64,000 nt of DNA from Streptococcus sp. 29892 (lineage in GTDB: Bacteria; Bacillota; Bacilli; Lactobacillales; Streptococcaceae): contig NZ_CP118734.1 of assembly GCF_032594935.1 (NCBI RefSeq), positions 586,001 through 650,000 of the forward strand, written 5' to 3'. Shown here one piece after another: positions 1-8,597 of this stretch. Position 1 is the stretch's first letter, and the number at the start of each line of letters is the position of its first letter. The notes beneath the pieces are model-generated. The model saw only the letters and a program-made list of their open reading frames with translations. It made no database searches and was not told where the DNA came from. The position numbers and the translations under genes are program-made.

Positions 1-1874
1 TTCGTGGGCAGATTTATGATGCGCAAGGTAAGCCGCTTGTGGAAAATCAGATTCAACAGGTCGTTTCCTTTACCCGTTCCAATAAGATGTCAGCCCAGGA
101 AATGAAGGAAGTAGCAAATAAGCTCTTGCAATGGGTCAAGGTGTCTGATGTTTCGGTAACGGAACGGGACAAGGCAGATTATTATTTGGCAGATACAGAG
201 GTCTATAAGCAGGTTGTAGAGAAGCTGCCAAAAGATAAACTCTATGATTCGGATGGCAATTATCTGGAAGAAGCAACTATCTATGCCAATGCTGTTGAAA
301 GTTTGTCTGAAGATGTGTTGAATTATTCGGAACAGGAAAATCAGGCCATAGAACTATTTAAGCAAATGAATGGTGCTGCTTACTTCGCAACAGTAAACCT
401 GGTAACAGACTCCTTGTCCGCAGAGCAGGTGGCTCATATTGTTGCCAACGAATCTCAACTGCCTGGTATTTCTACGACCAATAACTGGCAGCGGAATATC
501 CTACCGACCTCCTTGAGTTCGGTTATTGGAACGGTAACAAGTGAACAGGCAGGTTTGCCAGCCGAAGATGCAGAGTATTATTTGTCTAAAGGCTATTCGC
601 CAAATGACCGAGTGGGAACTGCCTACCTCGAAAAGCAGTATGAAGAAGTCCTACAAGGACAACGTGAGAAAAAGGAAATCAATCTGGACCGAAATGGTAA
701 TGTGGAGAGTATTAAGACCATCCAAGAGGGTCAGCAAGGAAACAATATTAAACTAACCATTGATTTGGCCTTTCAAGATGGTGTCAATGCGATTCTAAAA
801 AAATATTTTGAGAGTGAGTTGTCAACAGGAAGTGCACTTTATTCAGAAGGTGTTTATGCAGTTGCATTAAATCCTTCTACAGGTGCAGTGCTTGCTATGT
901 CAGGATATAGTCACGAAAAAGGCTCAAGTACCATTACCGAAGATGCTCTTGGCACCATCACAAGCGTCTTTACACCAGGTTCTATTGTCAAGGGTGCAAC
1001 TATTTCATCTGGTTGGGAGAATGGCATTATCTCAGGAAATCAGGTATTATTAGATGAACCGATTTATTTTGCAGGTTCAGCACCAATTACATCTTGGTGG
1101 GCCTATGGTAGTTTTAATATTGATGCGACAGAGGCTCTGGAATATTCTTCTAACGTCTACATGGTTAAGATTGCTTTGGGACTACTTGGTCAGACCTACT
1201 CAGCTAACATGTATTTGAATGATGGCGATACATTGACAAATGCCATGACTAAGCTTCGTTCGACTTTTGCAGAGTATGGTTTAGGTGCGTCAACAGGAAT
1301 TGACTTACCACTTGAATCAACAGGTTTCTTACCAGAAGAATATTCCACCGCAAACTTTATTATGAATGCATTTGGACAGTTTGATAACTATACACCGATG
1401 CAGATGGCTCAATATGTAGCGACAGTAGCAAATAATGGAAAAAGGATTTCTCCTCATCTTGTAGAAGGTATCTATGGAAATAATCCCCAAGGTGGATTGG
1501 GAGATTTGATTGAAACAGTTTCTGGTAAAGAGATGAATCAAGTCAATATTTCAGCTGATGAAATGGCTCTCCTTCGTCAAGGATTTTATCAACTTGTAAA
1601 TGGTGGAGGACGATTTAATACAGGTAGTGCTATCGGTCGTGGTGCGGCCGTGACCATCAGTGCCAAGACTGGTACTGCCGAAACTTATACTACAACTCCT
1701 TCAGGTGAAGTAGTAACTGCAGTAAATACCAACGTTGTTGCCTATGCACCTAGTGATAATCCACAAATCGCAGTTGCAGTCGTACTTCCAAACTTGACTA
1801 ACGAAAATTCTACAACAAAAGCAATTACAACAGAAATCATTAATTTATACAATTCACTTTACCCAATGAACTAA
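1..1874 (+). CDS. pbp2b: Penicillin-binding protein 2B (class B transpeptidase), 5' end outside window
   Basis: This is the transpeptidase that cross-links septal and peripheral peptidoglycan outside the membrane, and a main beta-lactam target in streptococci. The frame is open from the first complete codon (position 3, reading RGQIYDAQG), so the gene starts upstream and the GTG at 39 is internal. All three active-site motifs are present: SIVK with the nucleophilic serine at 981-992, SSN at 1146-1154 and KTGT at 1665-1676. The N-terminal membrane anchor and part of the dimerisation domain are missing because of the window edge. recR follows after 8 bp, so the two are probably co-transcribed. 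PBP2b is the usual assignment for the penicillin-binding protein next to recR and ddl in streptococci; a different class B paralogue is less likely. Confidence 0.93.
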   Translation, partial: RGQIYDAQGKPLVENQIQQVVSFTRSNKMSAQEMKEVANKLLQWVKVSDVSVTERDKADYYLADTEVYKQVVEKLPKDKLYDSDGNYLEEATIYANAVESLSEDVLNYSEQENQAIELFKQMNGAAYFATVNLVTDSLSAEQVAHIVANESQLPGISTTNNWQRNILPTSLSSVIGTVTSEQAGLPAEDAEYYLSKGYSPNDRVGTAYLEKQYEEVLQGQREKKEINLDRNGNVESIKTIQEGQQGNNIKLTIDLAFQDGVNAILKKYFESELSTGSALYSEGVYAVALNPSTGAVLAMSGYSHEKGSSTITEDALGTITSVFTPGSIVKGATISSGWENGIISGNQVLLDEPIYFAGSAPITSWWAYGSFNIDATEALEYSSNVYMVKIALGLLGQTYSANMYLNDGDTLTNAMTKLRSTFAEYGLGASTGIDLPLESTGFLPEEYSTANFIMNAFGQFDNYTPMQMAQYVATVANNGKRISPHLVEGIYGNNPQGGLGDLIETVSGKEMNQVNISADEMALLRQGFYQLVNGGGRFNTGSAIGRGAAVTISAKTGTAETYTTTPSGEVVTAVNTNVVAYAPSDNPQIAVAVVLPNLTNENSTTKAITTEIINLYNSLYPMN

Positions 1875-1882
1875 GGAGAATT

Positions 1883-2479
1883 ATGCTATATCCTACACCC
1901 ATTGCCAAGTTGATTGACAGTTACTCCAAATTACCAGGAATCGGTATTAAGACAGCTACGCGGCTGGCCTTCTATACCATTGGTATGGAAGATGATGTGG
2001 TCAATGAATTTGCAAAAAATCTCTTGGCTGCCAAGAGGGATTTGACCTATTGTTCGGTTTGTGGCAATCTGACAGACCAGGACCCTTGCGGTATTTGTCA
2101 AGATAGCAGTCGTGACCAGTCGACTATTTTAATTGTAGAAGACAGTCGAGATGTGACAGCCTTGGAAAATATCCAAGAATACCACGGTCTTTACCATGTC
2201 TTGCATGGCTTGATTTCCCCGATGAATGGTATTGGACCAGACGATATTAACTTAAAGACCTTGCTAACTCGTCTGATGGAAAACGAAGTGACAGAAGTCA
2301 TTGTTGCGACAAATGCAACAGCAGATGGTGAAGCGACATCCATGTACATCTCACGTGTCCTAAAGCCAGCGGGAATCAAGGTTACTCGCTTGGCACGAGG
2401 ATTGGCAGTCGGAAGTGACATTGAATACGCAGATGAAGTCACCCTCCTTCGTGCCATTGAGAACAGGACAGAATTGTAG
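1883..2479 (+). CDS. recR: Recombination mediator RecR
   Basis: RecR works with RecF and RecO to load RecA on gapped DNA. The protein is 198 aa, the usual length. It shows the N-terminal helix-hairpin-helix segment ([16 protein letters not shown]), a four-cysteine zinc finger with C57, C60, C69 and C72 ([16 protein letters not shown]), then a Toprim region ([10 protein letters not shown]) and the C-terminal [12 protein letters not shown] segment. The start is supported by AAGGAG at 1873-1878 just upstream. It lies 8 bp after pbp2b and is probably translated from the same mRNA. Confidence 0.97.
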   Translation: MLYPTPIAKLIDSYSKLPGIGIKTATRLAFYTIGMEDDVVNEFAKNLLAAKRDLTYCSVCGNLTDQDPCGICQDSSRDQSTILIVEDSRDVTALENIQEYHGLYHVLHGLISPMNGIGPDDINLKTLLTRLMENEVTEVIVATNATADGEATSMYISRVLKPAGIKVTRLARGLAVGSDIEYADEVTLLRAIENRTEL

Positions 2480-2516
2480 TTTTTATCCATTAGAGAAGGC
2501 TTCAAACTCAAAATTA

Positions 2517-2525
2517 TGCTATACT
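2517..2525 (+). promoter_or_regulatory. Extended -10 promoter for ddl
   Basis: TGCTATACT (TGn followed by TATACT at 2520-2525) lies 35 bp before the ddl start. No good -35 hexamer is seen at 17 bp, which fits an extended -10 promoter. Confidence 0.5.
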
Positions 2526-2559
2526 AAGTGTAGATTATCTAATTAGAAGAGGAATGTAT

Positions 2560-3606
2560 ATGTCAAAAGAAACCTTGATTTTACTCTATGGTGGTCGTTC
2601 AGCAGAACGTGAAGTATCTGTATTGTCTGCTGAAAGTGTCATGCGTGCCATCAATTATGATAAATTTTTTGTAAAAACTTACTTCATCACTCAGACTGGC
2701 GATTTCATCAAAACACAAGAATTTAGCCAAACACCAGCTGCTGATGAAAAACTGATGACCAATGCGACTATTGTTGCAGACCAGCAAGTGCGTCCAAGTG
2801 ATATTTACGAAGAAAATGCCGTTGTTTTCCCTGTCCTTCACGGACCAATGGGGGAAGATGGCTCTATCCAAGGCTTCTTGGAAGTCCTTCGTATGCCTTA
2901 CGTTGGGACCAATATCTTGTCTTCTAGCGTTGCTATGGATAAGATTACGACCAAGCGTGTGTTGGAGTCGGCTGGTATTGCCCAGGTGCCATACGTAGCC
3001 GTTATCGAGGGCGAAAATATAGCCGATAAGATTGCGGAGATTGAAAGCAAATTGACCTATCCAGTCTTTGTTAAACCAGCCAACATGGGCTCCAGCGTTG
3101 GTATCTCCAAGGCAGAAGACTTGGCAGGCTTGCAGGCGGCGCTTGATGTGGCCTTCAAGTATGACAGCCGGGTTCTTGTTGAGCAAGGGGTTAACGCGCG
3201 TGAGATTGAGGTTGGCTTGTTGGGAAATGCTGACGTGAAAACAACGCTTCCGGGTGAGGTAGTGAAGGACGTTGCTTTCTATGACTACGATGCCAAATAC
3301 ATCGACAACAAGATTACCATGGAAATTCCAGCCAAGATTGATGAAGCTACTATGGACATCATGCGTGACAATGCAGCCAAGGCTTTTCGTGCTATCGGTG
3401 GTTGTGGTCTATCTCGCTGTGATTTCTTCCTGACAGAAGACGGCGACATCTTCCTCAACGAGCTCAACACCATGCCAGGTTTTACCCAGTGGTCTATGTA
3501 CCCACTTCTTTGGGACAACATGGGACTTGCTTACTCAGACTTGATTGAAGAGCTTGTTGGCTTAGCCAAGGAAATGTTTGAAAAACGCGAAAGCCATTTG
3601 ATTTAA
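2560..3606 (+). CDS. ddl: D-alanine--D-alanine ligase
   Basis: This is an ATP-grasp enzyme that joins two D-alanines in the cytoplasm. MurF, encoded 0.5 kb downstream, adds the dipeptide to the UDP-MurNAc tripeptide. The product is 348 aa, typical for Ddl. Visible landmarks are the N-terminal [17 protein letters not shown] loop, [17 protein letters not shown], the [14 protein letters not shown] loop and the metal-binding [17 protein letters not shown] end. Two in-frame ATGs exist at 2554 and 2560. AGAAGAGG at 2545-2552 is one base from the first and 7 bases from the second, so 2560 is chosen. Confidence 0.97.
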   Translation: MSKETLILLYGGRSAEREVSVLSAESVMRAINYDKFFVKTYFITQTGDFIKTQEFSQTPAADEKLMTNATIVADQQVRPSDIYEENAVVFPVLHGPMGEDGSIQGFLEVLRMPYVGTNILSSSVAMDKITTKRVLESAGIAQVPYVAVIEGENIADKIAEIESKLTYPVFVKPANMGSSVGISKAEDLAGLQAALDVAFKYDSRVLVEQGVNAREIEVGLLGNADVKTTLPGEVVKDVAFYDYDAKYIDNKITMEIPAKIDEATMDIMRDNAAKAFRAIGGCGLSRCDFFLTEDGDIFLNELNTMPGFTQWSMYPLLWDNMGLAYSDLIEELVGLAKEMFEKRESHLI

Positions 3607-3616
3607 AAAGTATGTA

Positions 3617-3643
3617 AAAGGTTGGAAAATTCCAATCTTTTTT
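3617..3643 (+). terminator. Terminator after ddl
   Basis: AAAGGTTGGA pairs with TCCAATCTTT (one G-U pair) and is followed by a run of T. Confidence 0.8.
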
Positions 3644-3644
3644 C

Positions 3645-3673
3645 TTGCAAAGAGGGGCAAATAGGAATAGAAT
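3645..3673 (+). promoter_or_regulatory. Promoter of the OsmC-like gene
   Basis: TTGCAA at 3645-3650, a 17-bp spacer and TAGAAT at 3668-3673, 25 bp before the start codon. Confidence 0.6.
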
Positions 3674-3697
3674 GGGGACAAGTATCTGGAGGTGTTT

Positions 3698-4069
3698 ATG
3701 TATCAAACGACAGTAACAGGAGAAGGTCTATTTCAGGCCCTTTCTCAAGGCTACGGGGACCCCGTTCGTACTTTTGGTGTGACTGCTAAGGGAGAAACGC
3801 CTGTTAGTCTAGTCAATATCGGCTTGGCTGCCTGTGTGACCATGTGTGTGCAGGGCTATTATGCCAGCCAAGAGGGCAATAAAACTATGCCTGTTCAAGT
3901 AGCTTGCCAGTTGGAAGACAGAAAATTTGATCTGAAAATTGCCTTGGCTGAGCAGGTTTCAGCCGAAAAGCAGGCAGCAATCTTGGCCTATGTTGACCAA
4001 AAGTGTCGGGTTAAAGCCCTCTTGCGTGATGATATCAGCTACCATGTCGAGTTTGATTTGTTAGACTAG
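3698..4069 (+). CDS. OsmC/Ohr-family protein
   Basis: This 123-residue protein resembles the OsmC/Ohr family, whose characterised members reduce organic hydroperoxides through two redox cysteines. The sequence has the family-like helix LVNIGLAACVTMCVQGYYA and a second cysteine in DQKCRVKALL, placed like the peroxidatic and resolving pair; LAACVTMC contains an extra cysteine. The start at ATG 3698 is preferred over GTG 3692 because GGAGG at 3688-3692 lies 5 bp before the ATG and overlaps the GTG. The gene has its own promoter and a terminator at 4111-4131, so it is probably monocistronic. The substrate cannot be told from sequence. Confidence 0.75.
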   Translation: MYQTTVTGEGLFQALSQGYGDPVRTFGVTAKGETPVSLVNIGLAACVTMCVQGYYASQEGNKTMPVQVACQLEDRKFDLKIALAEQVSAEKQAAILAYVDQKCRVKALLRDDISYHVEFDLLD

Positions 4070-4102
4070 GATGAACTTTTTTTCACATGAGCTAAAAAAT
4101 GA

Positions 4103-4131
4103 TATAATAGAAAGAGCGAAAGCTCTTTTTT
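4103..4131 (+). promoter_or_regulatory. Overlapping -10 element and terminator hairpin upstream of murF
   Basis: TATAAT at 4103-4108 is followed two bases later by a 7-bp hairpin AAAGAGC-GAAA-GCTCTTT (4111-4128) with a GNRA loop and a T run. The hairpin can terminate the OsmC transcript, while the -10 would start murF transcription inside the left arm. The -35 (TTTTCA at 4080-4085, 17-bp spacer) is poor. Confidence 0.6.
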
Positions 4132-4149
4132 AGTTTATTGGAGAAATAC

Positions 4150-5511
4150 ATGAAATTAACCCTACATGAAATTGCTCAAGTCTTGGGCGCAAAAAATGAT
4201 ATTAGTCTTTATCCCGATAGAGCCCTTAACAAGGTGGAGTTCGACAGTCGCCTGATTACAGAAGGGGATCTTTTTGTTCCCCTCAAAGGAGCGCGTGACG
4301 GCCATGACTTTATTCCTGTTGCTTTTGAAAATGGCTGCGCGGTAACCCTGTCTGAAGTCAGCCTTGATTTTCCCCACATTCTAGTGGACGACTGCCTGGC
4401 TGCCCTACAAAAATTAGCTACCTACTACCTAGAAAAAACGGGAGTAGAAGTCATTGCGGTAACTGGTTCAAATGGTAAAACGACTACCAAGGATATGATC
4501 CACGATGTTCTGGCGACGACTTACAAGACCTATAAAACACAAGGCAACTATAACAACGAAATCGGACTTCCTTACACAGTTCTCCATATGCCAGATGATA
4601 CGGAAAAACTGGTTTTGGAAATGGGACAAGACCACTTGGGAGATATTCATCTCTTGTCTGAAATTGCCAAACCAAGTCTATCGGTTGTTACTCTATTTGG
4701 CGAAGCCCATTTGGAATTTTTCGGCTCGCGAGAAGAGATTGCCAAAGGCAAATTGCAGATTGCGGACGGTATGATAGATGGTAGTAAACTTCTAATTCCT
4801 GCAGATCCGATTGCGGATAGCTTTTTACCTAGTCATGTAGAGCTCATCCGCTTTGGTGAGCAGGCAGACTTGCAGGTGACCAGTCTGGTCGAGAGCAAGG
4901 ATAGCTTGACTTTTACCGTCAACTTTATGGACGGTGACATTTTCCTACCAGTAACGGGCAAGTACAATGCCACCAATGCTATGGTAGCGAGCTATGTGGG
5001 CAAGACCTTGGGTGTGCCTGATGAGGCAATCAAGTCAGCTCTAGCCAGTCTAAACTTGACCCGCAACCGCACCGAGTGGAAGAAGGCGGCAAATGGAGCA
5101 GATATTCTCAGCGACGTTTACAATGCTAATCCAACAGCCATGCGCTTGATTTTAGAAACCTTCTCTAGTATTCCAGCCAATGAAGGCGGTAAGAAAATTG
5201 CTGTGTTAGCAGACATGAAAGAACTTGGCAGTCAGTCGGTTGAGCTTCATAATCAAATAATTCTGTCCCTGTCGCCTGATGTGCTGGACACCGTCATCTT
5301 CTACGGTCAGGATATTGAAGAATTGGCCCAGCTGGCTAGTCAGATGTTTCCGATTGGAAAAGTCTATTTCTTTAGGAAAAATGCAGAGCAGGACCAATTT
5401 GAAGAACTGGTTAAACAGGTTCAGTCAGTATTAGGAACCAATGATCAGATCTTGCTCAAGGGCTCTAACTCAATGCAGTTGGCTAAAGTGGTGGAAGAAT
5501 TAGCAAAATAG
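4150..5511 (+). CDS. murF: UDP-N-acetylmuramoyl-tripeptide--D-alanyl-D-alanine ligase
   Basis: MurF adds D-Ala-D-Ala to UDP-MurNAc-tripeptide, the last cytoplasmic step of the peptidoglycan precursor. The protein is 453 aa, the normal length. It has the ATP-binding loop GSNGKTT at residues 106-112, the central ligase segment LEMGQDHLGDIHLLSEIAKP, and the C-terminal ligase domain with NRTEWKKA and YNANPTAM. ATG 4150 is preferred over the in-frame TTG at 4138 because GGAG at 4140-4143 sits 6 bp before it. Together with pbp2b and ddl this makes the first 5.5 kb mostly a cell-wall synthesis block. Confidence 0.96.
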   Translation: MKLTLHEIAQVLGAKNDISLYPDRALNKVEFDSRLITEGDLFVPLKGARDGHDFIPVAFENGCAVTLSEVSLDFPHILVDDCLAALQKLATYYLEKTGVEVIAVTGSNGKTTTKDMIHDVLATTYKTYKTQGNYNNEIGLPYTVLHMPDDTEKLVLEMGQDHLGDIHLLSEIAKPSLSVVTLFGEAHLEFFGSREEIAKGKLQIADGMIDGSKLLIPADPIADSFLPSHVELIRFGEQADLQVTSLVESKDSLTFTVNFMDGDIFLPVTGKYNATNAMVASYVGKTLGVPDEAIKSALASLNLTRNRTEWKKAANGADILSDVYNANPTAMRLILETFSSIPANEGGKKIAVLADMKELGSQSVELHNQIILSLSPDVLDTVIFYGQDIEELAQLASQMFPIGKVYFFRKNAEQDQFEELVKQVQSVLGTNDQILLKGSNSMQLAKVVEELAK

Positions 5512-5691
5512 TGAATATGATTGAATTTCTCCTACTTTTTATAGGGGGGAAGTTCCGTCATATTTTATTTTTCGTCAAGAACCTAAGGTATTTTCTAATA
5601 ACATAGAAAGATGGCCAGACATGGAAATTAGAATTTACAGGTTATGATCATTATTATCCTACTAGTTGACATCCTAATTTTTTAATCCAGC

Positions 5692-5720
5692 TTGTAAACA
5701 TTTATAAAATTTGATATACT
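5692..5720 (+). promoter_or_regulatory. Promoter of the YwaF-like gene
   Basis: TTGTAA at 5692-5697, 17-bp spacer, TATACT at 5715-5720; the start codon is 44 bp downstream. Confidence 0.65.
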
Positions 5721-5763
5721 ACCTTTGATTTGAATGGTTAGAAAGGATTTAGGGGGAGAAAGT

Positions 5764-6450
5764 ATGAATGATTTTTTTACTAATCAAGTTTCGCATGGCC
5801 CGCATCTAGGGTTATTTACTCACCTTGGCTTGTTGCTACTGCTTTTTATCTTGCTTTACTTGACCACGCGATATTATACTAAAACTTGGTTTAACCGTTT
5901 CTTTTGGACAATTTTACTTTTTCAAGTGGTTAGTCTATATACTTGGTATGTTTGGGCTGATTTTCCCCTATCTGAAAGTTTACCCTTTTATCATTGTCGA
6001 CTAGCCATATTATTTTTACTGTTTGCTAGGAAGGGAGATTTGAAACTCTACTTTTCCTATCTTGGTCTCATTGGTTCCTTGGTGGCTTTTATTTACCCGG
6101 TCTTCGATCCCTTTCCTTTTCCACATCTGACCTTCTTTACCTTTGTGGTTGGTCATTATGCTTTAGCAGTGTTGAGTTTGTCTTATATTTTGACAGAGGG
6201 ATATCAATTCAGTCTTTCAAGACGGGAGCGTTTGTCACTGACAGTCATGCTTCATCTGGTCATGCTTTTTGTTAATTGGTTGACAAAAGGTAATTATGGT
6301 TATTTGACTCGCTTACCCATAGTCAATAGCCAAGAGACTTGGTTCAATTTTGTCCTACTTTCACTAATGATATCATGTTTAATTAGTTCTGTTCAGGCAG
6401 GGTTCCAATTATATTGGAAAAAGAAATTAGTCTATCTGCTCCAAGAATGA
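5764..6450 (+). CDS. TIGR02206/YwaF-like integral membrane protein
   Basis: This predicted protein of 228 aa has about six hydrophobic membrane spans separated by short loops (for example LGLLLLLFILLYLT and FVVGHYALAVLSLSYIL). The pattern and the motifs SLPFYHCRLAILF and GNYGYLTRLP resemble the TIGR02206/YwaF family, which has no established function. ATG 5764 is chosen because GGGGGAG at 5752-5758 lies 5 bp upstream; a longer frame from 5734 lacks such a site. It has its own promoter and a terminator at 6492-6523, so it is likely monocistronic. Confidence 0.75.
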   Translation: MNDFFTNQVSHGPHLGLFTHLGLLLLLFILLYLTTRYYTKTWFNRFFWTILLFQVVSLYTWYVWADFPLSESLPFYHCRLAILFLLFARKGDLKLYFSYLGLIGSLVAFIYPVFDPFPFPHLTFFTFVVGHYALAVLSLSYILTEGYQFSLSRRERLSLTVMLHLVMLFVNWLTKGNYGYLTRLPIVNSQETWFNFVLLSLMISCLISSVQAGFQLYWKKKLVYLLQE

Positions 6451-6462
6451 CTTTCCAAGTGT

Positions 6463-6491
6463 TTGAAAAATTCCATTATTTCCGATATAAT
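6463..6491 (+). promoter_or_regulatory. Promoter upstream of prfC
   Basis: TTGAAA at 6463-6468, 17-bp spacer and TATAAT at 6486-6491. The -10 abuts the terminator hairpin at 6492. Confidence 0.65.
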
Positions 6492-6523
6492 AAGAGAGTT
6501 GCAGTAGTTGCTCTCTTTTTTTG
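6492..6523 (+). terminator. Terminator hairpin abutting the prfC promoter
   Basis: AAGAGAG (6492-6498) pairs with CTCTCTT (6511-6517), followed by T's. It probably ends the upstream membrane-protein transcript. Whether it also attenuates prfC depends on the true transcription start. Confidence 0.65.
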
Positions 6524-6594
6524 TACTCTTTTGATTTGGTAGGCAAAAGAAGAAGTCAGCTCTGCTATGGACCAAAGAAAAAGGAATAACGATC

Positions 6595-8139
6595 ATGTCA
6601 CTACAAGAAGAAATCAAGAAACGCCGCACCTTTGCCATCATCTCTCACCCGGACGCGGGTAAGACCACCATTACCGAGCAGTTGCTCTACTTTGGTGGGG
6701 AAATTCGTGAAGCAGGTACGGTCAAGGGGAAAAAGACTGGTAACTTTGCCAAGTCTGACTGGATGGATATTGAGAAACAACGTGGTATCTCTGTTACTTC
6801 CTCTGTTATGCAGTTTGACTATGCAGGCAAGCGGGTCAATATCCTAGATACACCAGGGCACGAAGACTTCTCTGAGGATACTTATCGGACCTTGATGGCG
6901 GTGGATGCGGCTGTCATGGTGGTGGACTCTGCCAAGGGTATCGAGGCCCAGACCAAAAAGCTCTTTGAGGTTGTGAAGCACCGCAACATTCCTGTTTTCA
7001 CTTTTATCAACAAGTTGGACCGTGATGGCCGTGAGCCACTTGATTTATTGCAGGAGTTGGAAGAAGTTTTAGGCATTGCCAGCTATCCAATGAATTGGCC
7101 AATCGGTATGGGGAAATCTTTCGAGGGTCTCTATGACCTTCATAACAAACGCTTGGAACTCTACCGAAGCGAGGAGCGATTTGCAAGTTTGGATGAGGGA
7201 GACAAGCTCTTTGGTTCTAACCCATTCTATGCACAAGTTCTGGATGATATTGAACTTTTGGCGGAAGCTGGAAATGAATTTTCAGAGCAGGCGATTCTGG
7301 ACGGCGATTTGACACCTGTTTTCTTCGGCTCAGCCCTGACAAACTTTGGTGTGCAGACCTTCCTTGACACCTTCTTGGAATTTGCTCCAGAGCCACATGG
7401 TCACAAGACAACGACAGGGGACGTGATTGACCCGCTCAACAAAGACTTTTCAGGCTTTGTTTTCAAAATCCAAGCTAACATGGACCCTCGTCACCGCGAC
7501 CGCATTGCCTTTGTTCGTGTGGTTTCAGGCGAATTTGAACGCGGTATGGCGGTTAACCTGCCTCGTACAGGCAAGGGAGCCAAGTTGTCCAACGTGACCC
7601 AGTTCATGGCTGAGGCTCGTGAGAATGTGGAAAATGCAGTAGCGGGTGACATAATCGGGGTTTACGATACAGGGACCTATCAGGTAGGAGATACCTTGAC
7701 TGTAGGCAAGAACAAGTTTGAATTCGAACCGCTACCGACCTTCACCCCTGAAATTTTCATGAAAGTTTCTGCTAAAAACGTCATGAAACAAAAATCCTTC
7801 CATAAGGGAATCGAGCAACTGGTGCAAGAAGGTGCTATCCAGCTCTACAAGAACTACCAGACAGGTGAGTATATGCTGGGTGCCGTTGGTCAGCTCCAGT
7901 TTGAAGTTTTCAAACACCGCATGGAAGGCGAGTACAATGCCGAGGTAGTCATGACCCCAATGGGTAAAAAGACAGTCCGCTGGATCAAGCCAGAAGACCT
8001 GGATGAACGCATGTCATCAAGCCGAAACATCCTAGCCAAAGACCGCTTTGACCAACCCGTCTTCCTCTTTGAAAACGACTTCGCCCTCCGCTGGTTCGCG
8101 GACAAGTATCCAGATGTGGAGTTGGAAGAGAAGATGTAA
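6595..8139 (+). CDS. prfC: Peptide chain release factor 3
   Basis: RF3 is a GTPase that recycles RF1 and RF2 from the ribosome after peptide release. The protein is 514 aa, the family length. G-domain motifs are visible: SHPDAGKTT (residues 17-25), the [12 protein letters not shown] switch I region, [14 protein letters not shown], and NKLDRDG. The C-terminal half contains the EF-G-like beta-barrel and domain III features. A weak AAGGAATAACG region precedes the ATG. The gene stands alone, followed by a 458-bp non-coding repeat region. Confidence 0.97.
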   Translation: MSLQEEIKKRRTFAIISHPDAGKTTITEQLLYFGGEIREAGTVKGKKTGNFAKSDWMDIEKQRGISVTSSVMQFDYAGKRVNILDTPGHEDFSEDTYRTLMAVDAAVMVVDSAKGIEAQTKKLFEVVKHRNIPVFTFINKLDRDGREPLDLLQELEEVLGIASYPMNWPIGMGKSFEGLYDLHNKRLELYRSEERFASLDEGDKLFGSNPFYAQVLDDIELLAEAGNEFSEQAILDGDLTPVFFGSALTNFGVQTFLDTFLEFAPEPHGHKTTTGDVIDPLNKDFSGFVFKIQANMDPRHRDRIAFVRVVSGEFERGMAVNLPRTGKGAKLSNVTQFMAEARENVENAVAGDIIGVYDTGTYQVGDTLTVGKNKFEFEPLPTFTPEIFMKVSAKNVMKQKSFHKGIEQLVQEGAIQLYKNYQTGEYMLGAVGQLQFEVFKHRMEGEYNAEVVMTPMGKKTVRWIKPEDLDERMSSSRNILAKDRFDQPVFLFENDFALRWFADKYPDVELEEKM

Positions 8140-8141
8140 CA

Positions 8142-8400
8142 ACAGTCCGGGGGAGTGAAACAGTTTGGGGAACTGTTTCAGCTGGTCACCATAAAACGAA
8201 AAAGTGACCATAGAAACCCGAGCTAAAAAATATAACAGCGAGGCTTGTTCGGGGAACTGTTTCAGCCCGAGCCTTGAGATGTCAAGCGAGGTGAAAGGTT
8301 GGAGATAAGAGCCGACAGCAGTCGGCTTACCAATGGCTAAGGTCCAGTGGCCCTTTTCTACTAGTGGGAGATGGGAACTGACGGTAGTCAGTTTACAGCT
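8142..8400. repeat. Hairpin-rich repeat block, relative of the 58-kb array
   Basis: This block of the 458-bp gap after prfC holds several self-complementary units. They include GAAACAGTT-TGGGG-AACTGTTTC (8157-8179), TGGTCAC/GTGACCA (8183-8210), AGCCGAC-AGCA-GTCGGCT (8310-8327) and AACTGAC-GGTA-GTCAGTT (8376-8393). The last two are preceded by AGGTTGGAGATAAG and GTGGGAGATGGG, matching the linker of the array at 58 kb, and both have an RGYA loop. CCGAGCC and GGGGAACTGTTTCAGC segments occur twice. No convincing gene is seen here. Confidence 0.7.
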
Positions 8401-8492
8401 GTTCAGCTTTGAAAATCAAGTTAAAACTTCGTTAAGTCGCTTCGATGAACTTCAGTTTCCATCTTCAGCTAATCCAATCAATTCTATAAGAA

Positions 8493-8515
8493 GTCAGGCA
8501 GGTCCTGGCTTTTTT
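8493..8515 (+). terminator. Terminator after the prfC repeat block
   Basis: GTCAGG-CAGGT-CCTGGC followed by six T's. Confidence 0.7.
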
Positions 8516-8597
8516 CATAAAAATTTGGTTATACTCCGAAAAATGTATTATAATATACTATGATTAAATAAACAGAAATGGATTGGAGGTTTGAACG

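Noticed and set aside
5512..5763. Possible remnant gene between murF and the YwaF-like gene (short frame from about 5518)
   Set aside because: Only about 30 codons, no recognisable similarity and no clear ribosome-binding site; treated as intergenic DNA holding a promoter.
8333..8563. 76-codon plus-strand frame after prfC
   Set aside because: It runs through the hairpin repeats and the terminator and has no ribosome-binding site; best read as non-coding repeat DNA.
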